NCBI GenBank assembly: GCA_030272585.1 | Contig: BSYQ01000005.1 | Location: 1,240,001 to 1,304,000 of the forward strand | Direction: 5' to 3' | From: Bryopsis sp. KO-2023 | Lineage: Eukaryota > Chlorophyta > Ulvophyceae > Bryopsidales > Bryopsidaceae | Length of the DNA: 64,000 nt | Shown here: in pieces, positions 54,763 to 64,000 of the stretch | How positions within the stretch are numbered: position 1 is the stretch's first letter | Layout of the letters: the number at the start of each line of letters is the position of its first letter | Notes under the pieces: model-generated | What the model saw: the letters and a program-made list of their open reading frames with translations, nothing else | Database searches by the model: none | Told to the model about the DNA's origin: nothing | Made by a program: the position numbers and the translations under genes

Positions 54763-56519
54763 TGCAATGGTCGTCTTTGCAATGCACGGGGGACTGGAGC
54801 GGACAAAACTCACAACGAGCTTTTTGTTGGGCAATCTCGAAATTACGTCGAAGCCGCCGACCCAAGACATAAACCATCGGACTTCTTAAAAAGAACTGTT
54901 CGTAGACTTGAGCCTAGAAGTGGAGGGTTGTCGAAACATTTACGAATCGCTGCTGACATCCTGCAAAGTGGAGGAGTTGGAGGGAGCCAATCAAATTCAT
55001 GTGGAAGGTCATGGCCTCGTGGTACATGGAGGGTTTTTTTTCTGTTTTATAAGTGGTGTTGAATTTGTGTCGGTCATCAACTGGGATGCATCAATCAGGG
55101 AAACGATTGCCAAACTCTATGATATTGAAAATAACCGTACGCGACTTTTACCCTGTTTTCAACTTCAAGGCATGGCGTCGTTTTTGCTGGCATATGTGTT
55201 GATTCTCTTTTTTTTTTTCTAAAAATGACTGCAAAAAACCTTTTTGTTTCTTTTTTGCAGGATGGTCGACGATACACTCGTTTGGAGAGATTGCCTCCAG
55301 TGTTACGGCTGCACCCGAAACGATTCGCATATGATTCTGAAAGCTCTTCAATCGTTAAGGTTCGTTCCATCAACTTCCACAGCATTTGTAAGGCATTTGT
55401 AAGACCAAAATATACAAGATTCGAAACTTCAGAATTCAAACTCTCTTTTATCCACAAAAACTAAATTTAAAAGTTTTTCGAAGAAACGTTTGGATAGCCA
55501 GCAGACACATTCAACTGCTGTTTTCTGCTTGGGTTTCTTAATTTCCTTGTGTGTTCTTGTCAGACGAGCGGACAAGTTCAGTTTTATCCTGGAAGGCGCC
55601 ACCCCCTCCACGACGATGCGATATCTGCCGCACAGTGTGGTAGTGCATTTGGGGACTCCTTTGGAGGGATCCTACTGCGTTTATGTGAGAAAGACGCTCG
55701 GTGGCAACTGGGTGCAGCTGGATGAGGACAGCATGGCGGAGGAGGAGGAATTACGCTGTGTTTGATGCCCTGGATTTCGAACTGAAAAATCGCATGTTTC
55801 GAAGTTTTCAGCTTGGCATCACAAAGCATAGATGTTTGTTTTTCCTGGGATGAATTGGCAGAGGTCAGCAAAGCAATGGCTGGCCCTGCGGAGGGGCACC
55901 TGTATGTCGACGTGAATGTGATAACGGAGGAGGATCTGGAAAGGGCATCTCTGGATTTGCATTGCCTCGAAGTTATGGCACCGGACCGGAAAGTCTTTTC
56001 GTATCGAATGCACAAACACGAGTCCATCGGAGATGTTCGACGCAAGGTATTTTGACAAGAAAAACATCCGCAGAATTTTGAACAATGAATTATGTCGCAT
56101 TAGCATCATCGTAAATGGATTGTAACGAGCGCATGAATCCTTCCCCACCCACCCACCCAAAAAATTCAGTCGAAAAGAAACAAAGATCCAAATTCTCTAG
56201 GAGTTTTTTTATTCTCTTGTTGTGGATGAGTTTATTTTTAGTAATGTCAAATTAAATGAGTTTGTTTATGCTAGAGATCCGTTTTTTGGTGTGTCTGTCA
56301 GCTTTGCAGGGATTTAGGGATATCCCAAGATGCACACAAGCTTTGGCTTTGGTCGAAACGACAAAATCTGATGAGGCTTTCACTGAAAGCCCCGCCAGAA
56401 AGCAGGTTGCTTGAGATCAAGAACCCGACCTTCTGAGCAAAAACGGCGAAAGTATTTTGCTGATGTTTCGATCCTTCGAAGGGGACCCTGGAGTTTCTGG
56501 GCGAAAGGAGCATTCCACG
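54763..56519 (+). pseudogene. USP7-like ubiquitin-specific protease, decayed, block B
   Basis: Second copy of the locus at 13980-15737, with the same His-to-Ser change and the same in-frame TGA codons (56434-56436 and 56461-56463). It has one further lesion: a GAA codon in the first USP-homologous exon has become TAA (54887-54889; intact in block A at 14104-14106). This shows that copy B, at least, is not maintained as a full-length protease. Confidence 0.65.
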
Positions 56520-58662
56520 GTAAAAAGGAATCACATGCCATTGTGTCCAAAAAAGGAGGCAAAACAAGATCGCCATAATACAAACATAGTCGGTTGTGTG
56601 CGGTCGTCACCTCAACATCCCCCCCCCACCAATTGTTTTGTGCTTGCTTTTCCATCGAGGCACAGAGGGGCTGTGTTCATCTTTTTCCTTTCTCTATCGA
56701 TTTTCTACGCTCTTGTGTGGTGCCTCATTCCTCGAAAAATCTTTCCTGACGCCTGACGCGGAAATCTATGATAAAAATATGTGTATGTATGCATGTATGT
56801 ATGTATGGTTATGTTATGTTGAGCTTCCAGAGTGAAACTGAACTGCAGACCGTTTCATGACAGAGAGGTACCAAAGAACACGGGGCTCTCGTCTTTTTGC
56901 TGTTTTGAGAATGATGGGCTCGTTTTGAAAGAAGATGAACCGAAGGGAAAACGGAACCTGTTATGATCTTTGGAATCCGCTTTTTTTTTTTCCAGGCAGG
57001 CCAGCTGGTGCTTTGGTGGTTTGAACTAATGCTTTCATGATCCACAGGACCCTGGTTTTGAGTTTTGAGTGTGGATTGAGGGAGACAGGGACGACCTGTG
57101 ATTTGCCAGTTTTGAGTTTGTAACTCTAGATTATGTATGGATGTGGATATGTGGCAAAGAAAACAAAGATGATGCGTGCAGCTCTGGGCGTTTGCAGCAT
57201 TGAATGACCTGATGGATTTCTTGCTTTAGGAGGTGGTGCGACATCAGATTTGACCCAGGAGCTGCATGTAGTTGGATAGGACAGTTTCCCCTGTTCCATC
57301 ATCATAGGAGCAGTGTTGAGGTCCCAGTGCAGCTGTGTGTATCATATGTTTTGAAAGGAAATTCTGTTGCCCAGTGCGGATATGTGTACCATATTGTTTG
57401 AAAGGCCGTTTTGTTATTGATTAGTCATCTTTAGAATTGTGATTCAACAGCTGCTTTCTAAATTCCTTGCAGTGAAAAAATACGGATGCTGGAGGGCATC
57501 GAATTCGTTTGTAAACGATTGTGAACTCATTCGTGGTGTTTCAGTATCCGTGTTCCATCAACAAGCCCAAAACAAAAGATCAATCCGGGTGAATTGCACC
57601 TCCAGTGGAGAGGTTCTCCGCCAAGGGTCCTTGTTCCCCCCCCAATTTCCCTTTTTTCAGAGACCAACCCATACTTTGGTTGGAACAGTACTTTCGTACT
57701 TTTCACATGCAAGAATGTGAATTCCACGGCACCTAAATGAAACCCAACAAAGCCGATCAGGAGCTTCCAAGCGAACGACGTAATTCCAAACACTATGGGA
57801 AAACAGCAACACCAGAACAGAAACATACGTGGAGGGATACTGCCCCAAGACAGCCAACGGCATTCAACGAGCGTTGTCTGAGCAATCAACTGATGTTTGG
57901 AAGCCCAATCTGCAGTAGATTTGTGCAAAAACCAAATGATTAACCAAACGGACCCTCACCTCGAACGATATCTGTGAGGCAAACACTCCACAATACAATG
58001 AATTTACTCACCCCAGCAACCAGATTTCCACAAGTAATTTCTATCACTATCTAGGTTCAATTGACCATGAAACCCAGCCCTGCATGCAGCTTCCCATGCC
58101 AACCAACCTATCTGTTTTTACCCCGTGTTTTTTCAAAATAAGACGAACCCAAAGCCTCGGTTGAACGTGCTATTGACCGCTATCGATGACTCGTTGGCTG
58201 GTCCGGGTTGCTACTGGTTTTTTGTCGATGCAATTCGGGTAGTACCATTTCCCATTCGGAACCTTTGCTAGGCCGATACATTCAACATGGATGGCCACTG
58301 TGCAGGAAGAAGCCTGAAATCAAAAGCAGAGGGAAACATACATCTATTTTTATATATTGAATTGGAATTATTTTACACACAGCCAAAAGGTCGAGTGCAG
58401 CCGACTCAGAAAAAAACAAACAAACAAAATAACACCACCGTGTGATCGCGGTGTCCATATCTAGCTCTCTACCTCAAAGGTAAACGAAGAAGAAACTGAT
58501 TCGAGAACCAACGGAAAAAAACGCTGACCAGAATTGCATGGGTAATGCCAGAAGGGATCTCTCTATATTAATTTATGGTATTATGCGACAAAAACCCACT
58601 CACAAAGTCCCTCCGGAGTTGCGATGCCTAACTAAGAGGCCCCGTCCTAAAAAAACAGAGAG

Positions 58663-58702
58663 GGGGCGAGGCAGAGTCGAACTGCCGCTACTCCAACGCC
58701 CC
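58663..58702 (-). ncRNA. tRNA minihelix-like sequence (copy 2)
   Basis: Same 40 bases as 36391-36430, followed on the minus strand by CTCTCTG and a run of T. Block A lacks it, apparently through a deletion of about 190 bases. Confidence 0.4.
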
Positions 58703-58759
58703 ATTCGAAACAAAAAAAGTAAACAAAACAGGAAAAAAAAAGGAAAGAGTGCAAAAAAA

Positions 58760-58855
58760 GTGAGGGAGCCGGGATTCAACCCGTGATGTTAACCGATTGT
58801 CGAAATCCGCATTGGTCGGCCTAATTCGGACGAACCGTGTTAACCAACCGCCTCG
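58760..58855 (-). ncRNA. tRNA-like sequence (copy 3 of 3)
   Basis: As 17779-17874, with a GG/C rearrangement near the middle (GGTCGGCCTAATTC) that further breaks any anticodon arm. Confidence 0.3.
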
Positions 58856-59027
58856 TTCAACTAGTCGCTCGCTGCTCTCAAGTACCCCACCACACAAAGT
58901 CACATCGTTCGGCCTGCCTCACGTTTTATAACATAACTGAAGGGGTCCTGGAGGATTTCGCGGAACGGGGGCTGCAAGATTTGGACAAAGTTGTTGTTAG
59001 GACTCCATTGGCTCCGTATGGTTGAGT

Positions 59028-59880
59028 CGCTGAGTTCCTTTCGTTTCTCGCAGGAGTCGACTTTTTTTTTTTAACAAGTTGGGATAAGTTTTAGAAAAAG
59101 AATAAGCTTCCTGTGACGAATCACATCATTCGGGAGAGCCTGAAGTGGGAAGTGAAGGATCGTCGAGAACTGCATAAGACAACTCCCAAACGTCATGGGA
59201 GTGCTGAAGGATTTGGGTCTTGCTATGGCCTGATCCATTGAACGGATCTGTGTGTGCGTTCAGATGGTACAGAAATGTACACACACATTTTGATGTGGAT
59301 GTACATGCATACATACATTCTGGAAATATCGAAAGGATGTTGTCTTGTGGGGGGGGGGGGGACCTGCCTTCTCTGACTTATGTATTCCGAACACACTTTT
59401 GTCGCCTTCTGTCGCCTTCTGTCGCCTCGGCCAAAACGAATTTCAACACGACAATAGCCACAAGATAGATTCCCAGCAGATTGAGTTTCCTTTCTGTTTG
59501 TTTCACAGTTTGGGATGGGACAATCAGTATGTTGTTCAAATTTATGCAAAGCCACTTCATGTGAATCAATCGGATCTAGTGGTGGAGGGCGAATCTTAAT
59601 TTTTTAAGATTTTTAATGAATTTCAAGCCATGCAACTACTTTTTAACTAATTGCAACTCTCCAAAAAAACTCGTGTGTTGCAAATGTCAGAAACAAAAAG
59701 ATGTGGGGCTAGTTCGGATCCCCACAACATCAATTCAAGATCAATTGCAGAAACAAATTTGATCCTAATCTGATCACCAGATCTTTCTTGGCCTTGGGTT
59801 TTTTTCACCAAATTCATGCATGATTGTTGCAAGAACTGCGCACCTGTGGCTGCTTCCTATTCTTCTTCTTCCGACTGCAG
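59028..59880. other. Unassigned stretch
   Basis: A CTTTTGTCGCCTTCTGTCGCC triplicate (59397-59430), a G run at 59350 and AT-rich sequence. No gene supported. Confidence 0.45.
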
Positions 59881-59920
59881 TCAAACAGCATTTCTCTCTT
59901 TACCTCGTTTGGCACACTCT

Positions 59921-60712
59921 TCCGTGAGTGAAAGGGAATTGGCAAAGTTTTCCAGACACACTGAGCCGTTCTTCGACAGGTCGCTTTTCCTCTTCGTGCG
60001 GAACACAGGCTTCCCAAGTGCCGTTCACGCTCTGACGTTTTTCCACCCCATCGATCTCCACACACTGAGTCATGATTTGACCAGAGCTCACCTGAAAATC
60101 ATTCGTGCTCATTTAAAATATTGAAAAAACAGATGAGCTGTTGTGATCGAAACATGAACGAACATAGTAAATGCTGTATATCGACAAGAATGCCAATTTT
60201 CTTTTTTTTTTTTTACGGCAAAAACAGTCTGCAATAAGAGCGGGAAAAATAAACAAAACATATTTTTAGGCCATGAAAGAAAGAAAACCTACCTTGCGGC
60301 TGTAGTCAAAAGGGAAATCACAGAGCTCTCCGGCAACCGTTACTCGTGGAATTACACACTCTTTCAACTCGCCATCCGAATTCTGAGAGGATAGCAGGAA
60401 ACCCAATCATCAATTTCAAAATAAAGCGGAAAACTCTCCATGTTTCGTAAGAGATAATTTCATGGGGTCAAAAGAAAGTCCTGTGGAACACTGGATGCTG
60501 GTTCAAAGAAAAAAATGCACAAAGGAGTATTTCCGACAGCAACAGAGCTGGTATTATGTTCGTCCATCATAGGATTTGATGCTTCCTTTTTTTCACTTGC
60601 CTTGCAACTCTCAGTGCCATCCATTTCAACACAGTTGATCATTTTTTCGGCATTGTAATCGAAAGGGAAAGCACGGAACCGTCCAGACACCGTCGGCCGT
60701 CATCCTCGATCG
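59921..60712 (-). CDS. Protein with repeated fibronectin type II-like modules (partial)
   Basis: Three related modules on the minus strand: about 60712-60590 (TVSGRFRAFPFDYNAEKMINC then VEMDGTESC), 60383-60298 (VTVAGELCDFPFDYSRK, ends at a GTAGGT donor) and about 60093-59921 (QCVEIDGVEKRQ...GTWEACV... then LSVSGKLCQFPF, ends at GTAAAG). The pattern G-x-L-C-x-F-P-F-x-Y followed by C-V-x-x-D-G and W-x-x-C is that of FN2/kringle-like domains, which are secreted or surface, disulfide-bonded ligand-binding modules. The first module has Arg in place of its first Cys. Exon limits between modules are incomplete and a TGA precedes the first module, so the 5' part is unresolved. Confidence 0.45.
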
Positions 60713-63340
60713 ACTTGTAAAGAAGTTCTCTCATAACCGGATCGGATCGATCTGATCCAACGCCTCCTGTTGTAGCGACCGCGGCGCGTTGGCGCCAAAA
60801 ACAATACTGTTGATCAAGTCCAAACGATCGATCTGGACCGCTGGTTGTATCAAAGCACGAAAGAAAATCGCTCGTGATGGGCGTGGCGTTTTTCCCACCA
60901 CCAAAGCCACCCAACCTTTGCCTCCTCTTCTTCCGCATCCCTCGATCGAAACCACCTATGGATGTTTTGGAGACAGCAAAATAATTTTCGACGAACAAGA
61001 TGCTATGTTTGCTCGGTCCACCAAAGTCGCTTCCAGCTGCAGGAAGGCTTGGGAAGAATTCAAATACTTTGGGGTTTCGACTCTTGGCAGTGCTGCAAAC
61101 AAGACGGACGTCCAACGTAAATAGATGGGACCACCATCTTGATCGCACAAACTGGTATTTGAGGACACATTGTGCGGCTTATTTGAGGACCGGGTGAGGA
61201 CAGTGAGTAAAAACAACACAAAAATGACAGAAAAACCAAGTAGATGTGTCTTTGGACGCAAGGCGACTAACCCCGCACACTTTCATAGCAGTGCGAAAGG
61301 AGAGGGCCCTCTCAAAATGCCCCTCGTGCTGGCTGTAACGCTTGCTATCACGTGAAAACTCATCGCCATAATACCCTAGCAACCCAAAAGCGCCCTTGCA
61401 TATAACAAGACGAGAAAAGTTAGAGGCAAACTGCACAAGCAATTCGAAAAAGGCTCGACACGTCGCCTTGGGACACGCAACTATACTCCGTTGCACTCCC
61501 AAGGTGGTGACGTTTTACCTTGACAATCGTCAGTCGACAAAGTATCCACTTAAATCCCAGCCTCAAAACAGACAACAAACACCCAACTCCACCAGCACCT
61601 AACATCAAGGTCGTTTCAGCGATCGTTGTTCCCTGACGTTCAACCCCCAACGTCGGGGACGTAGAAACGCAAATGAGTCGGACTCACTTGTTACAACGCG
61701 CGCGATACGGACAGAAAAAGCTGTTGGGACCATCGAAATGAAAGGGGCAGTCGCGAAATCAGGCGAAACACCTTTCCTTTCCTTTTTGGTGCTCAGAGAT
61801 AGCAACGATGTGAGTGGGCAGGGTCGGTTTCCCGCAAAACGGCTGTGTTTGTCTGCGGCTGACTGGATTTAACTTTGTGAAATGAGGACAGGTTGAAGAC
61901 CTTAAATGAGGACAATGTCCTCGTGTTCTCAAATAAAGTGGCCTGGTATCATACCGTATTCAGTTAAGGTCAGTTGGATTGTACTGATCAGCATGGTTAG
62001 AGTTGGTTGTTCAGTTGCAGGAGTTTGACAGTGCGATCATGTGGAGCATAAAGGGAAAATCTTTTATGTGTAATTGTATTCCGTTTGTTAGATCCCAAAC
62101 CCCCTTGTACGATTTCCTCCGCCCCCAACGATACGACAATCCTTCATGCAGGTCGTTTCGATGCATGAGTCATTGACCAGGCCTCTTTATAATTATATGC
62201 TGGCTATTGGGGTAGAAATCAAAAACCCCTTCGGTCGGGACTTCAACGATTTGCCGCTGGACACCCTCGCTCGAAAATGCATCTAGAACCTCGCCCAAAT
62301 GCTGGACTTTCTCGAATCAAACCACCCATTCGACACCACCCTTGTCGAGCCAGAAGGAGATGTATTGTGCGGGGATTGAAAAAAAAAAGGGAAAAGAAAA
62401 GATATGGAGAAATGGGAAAAAAAAAGCCTCAGGCTGTCAAGGCGGGAGGAGTTAGATGGTGTTGAAACATCGAGGGGTGAAAATTTCTTGAAAAAAAACA
62501 AAAACAAACGTGATAAGAAAAAAAAAATCAACAAAAAGAAATGATTGCTTCTCAAAGTTCAAAAAATTTCGGAAAAAAAAAAGATCGAAGGGGGAGTTTC
62601 CTCGTTCAAATTTTTTGCCATTCTTATTATTGTATGATTCGCTTTTTTGGTGAAACCAAAGTTCTTTTGTATTTGTTTGGTAGTTGTGTTACATCGTATC
62701 CAATAGGGGGGTTCAACTCCGAGCAAAAAGAAAAAACGGTGACCTGCCCATATAAAAATGATCAAGAGCGTTTTGGGGGGGATTCTGCAAGGGAAACGAA
62801 CCTTGGCTTAAAATCCTGGTCCCCTTCCAAGGAACACAGTCAGGTTGAATCAAAATTAACGTTCTGTTGGATATTTTCCTTGTTCAATTTCGGTTTCCAC
62901 TTTAGGGCCCTTTCCCTGTTGGGTCCCGGGTTCAAATCCTGATGGGTATAGATTTCCGTGGAGTGGGTCAGGCCCATTGTGCCGCCAGTGGCATTGTCTT
63001 TTTTTAAATGTGATTTGTGTGGCAAATTAGTGGCTGATTTGAAGTTACGGAGGGGGACCCCAAGGACTGGCTCTATGCTTGAAGAAAAGTATTTTTTTTA
63101 CATGTTTTGCGAAAGGGATATCCAGGTTACCGTTTCCTCGTGAGGAGGGTGGTGGTTTTTTTTTGCCTTTTCTGGGAAAATAGACATGTCTATCTGTACA
63201 GGTTTTTTCTTCTTTTTTTTTTTGCTGGCAGCATCAAGCAGAATTACAATGAGAGTTTGGCCTACTGTTAATTTGCTCAAAAAGTTTGTTTTTTTTTTCT
63301 CCTATTCGTTTGGGGGGTTTGTTTTTTGCCCCTCGTTGAC
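60713..63340. other. Unassigned stretch
   Basis: Overlapping open frames on both strands at 60731-61148, neither with a known domain. A B-box-like GGTTCAAATCC at 62929-62939 has no tRNA fold around it. The rest is A/T homopolymer-rich. Confidence 0.4.
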
Positions 63341-63349
63341 TTTGCGATC

Positions 63350-63532
63350 ATGATGTCAAAGAGCCTTGTGGGGTTTTCCTTTTTGAGTGTATTCATTTTT
63401 GTTTTTTTGTTCATTTCGTGCACGTTGGCGATTAAAAAACACACGCACAAAAAAAAACACGTGTCACCTGGTTCGTTGGTGGAGAGTGTACACCTCCCCT
63501 ATGAATTTTCACCGTCAGATGCTTACTTTTAA
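63350..63532 (+). CDS. Small putative secreted or membrane peptide
   Basis: 60 codons from ATG. Residues 4-26 form one hydrophobic segment (LVGFSFLSVFIFVFLFISCT) ending Leu-Ala, followed by a His/Lys cluster (KKHTHKKKH). Could be a signal peptide or a single membrane anchor. No family, no partner, and the T-rich context favours chance hydrophobic frames. Confidence 0.25.
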   Translation: MMSKSLVGFSFLSVFIFVFLFISCTLAIKKHTHKKKHVSPGSLVESVHLPYEFSPSDAYF

Positions 63533-64000
63533 ATGCTGCTAAATAGGCGATATAGACAATCACTCAACCAAAAACATTTCAACCCCCAGCAAAAGGTTAG
63601 GAACAAAGAAGAGAAAAAGAAAAACTTAATTTAACCCTGCAGAACGGGCTGCAGGTATCGATTCGACTTGGACAAAGAGGAAAAAACGATTTGGAGGGCT
63701 AATGTTGTTTTTTCTTACTTCTCCTGATCTATGGAGACGATTGGTCGCCTTCTCTCTTTTCAAAATTTTTCTGTGGGGAAGAACGGTTGATTTTTGAAAG
63801 CTCTGTCAACAAAACTTACCGTTTCATGAAAATCAGTCATTTCATCGAACCAACACCACCCCTAACAGCTGACCGTTTTAGGCCTTACACTCTGTTTTCA
63901 TACATTTCTCTATATTTCTTAGGACAGTTTTGGCTAAGCCCAAAAACCCTTTCTTATCTTGAAAAAAAAATATAAAAATTGCCATGTATATCTACTTTGT
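63533..64000. other. Unassigned end of window
   Basis: AT-rich; nothing supported. Confidence 0.4.

Larger units (their letters stand above)
42605..59027. repeat. Segmental duplication, block B (interrupted by a gypsy element)
   Basis: Collinear with 9213-18046. Starts at ATTTCTTTTAGATG and ends after GGCTCCGTATGGTTGAGT. Contains the retrotransposon 44287-51567. Confidence 0.9.

Noticed and set aside
60639..61148. 169-codon minus-strand open frame overlapping the first FN2-like module
   Set aside because: The FN2-like module lies in a different frame from this one; the long frame itself has no motif and may be chance in GC-richer DNA.
62925..62942. B-box-like GGTTCAAATCC suggesting a second tRNA gene
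   Set aside because: The nearest A-box-like string is over 100 bases away and no cloverleaf forms.

Overview
This is nuclear DNA of a eukaryote. The genes are split by GT-AG introns of about 50 to 600 bases, intergenic space is rich in homopolymers (long T, G and C runs) and microsatellites, and the recognisable products are eukaryote-specific: NOB1, a Cdh1/Fizzy-type WD40 protein, an F-box/WD40 protein, USP7-like, NSUN2-like, SnRK2/CAMK-like kinase and sterol-sensing-domain pieces. Plant/alveolate-type CCCTAAA motifs and a chromodomain Ty3/gypsy element suggest an alga or other protist. I cannot name the species. The standard genetic code fits the intact genes.

Layout, left to right. 0.1-1.8 kb: minus-strand coiled-coil gene, whose fourth exon is damaged. 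2.2-2.9 kb: two fold-back (inverted-repeat) elements carrying telomere-like motifs. 3.0-5.2 kb: NOB1, plus strand, with frame breaks. 7.3-8.6 kb: segment D', later duplicated. 8.6-8.8 kb: a Patched/NPC1-like sterol-sensing exon. 9.2-18.0 kb: block A of a large segmental duplication (kinase C-terminal exon, NSUN2-like N-terminal exon, USP7-like multi-exon pseudogene, tRNA-like repeat). 18.3-19.4 kb: two exons of an unassigned Cys-rich gene. 21.3-22.4 kb: intact intronless F-box/WD40 gene. 23.8-32.7 kb: a 9-kb LTR element with matching 650-bp LTRs and 5-bp target duplication but no pol genes (LARD-like). 35.8-38.8 kb: a mosaic of three segments (C, D, E) copied from the first 18 kb in permuted order. 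40.0-42.3 kb: Cdh1/Fizzy-like gene. 42.6-59.0 kb: block B, the second copy of the 9-kb block, interrupted at 44.3-51.6 kb by a full-length, probably very young Ty3/gypsy chromovirus on the minus strand (LTRs without visible differences, intact polyprotein frame). 59.9-60.7 kb: minus-strand gene with repeated fibronectin-II-like modules. The last 3 kb hold little that I can assign.

The genes do not form a pathway. The window shows genome turnover: young LTR elements, segmental and permuted duplication with joins at T/G homopolymers, and decaying gene pieces beside intact housekeeping genes. The most unusual coding feature is a methyltransferase-like domain inside the retrotransposon polyprotein, between the zinc knuckle and the protease. 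The two LTR elements have unrelated LTRs but share an uncommon primer-binding sequence, so the large non-coding element may be mobilised in trans by a relative of the autonomous one.
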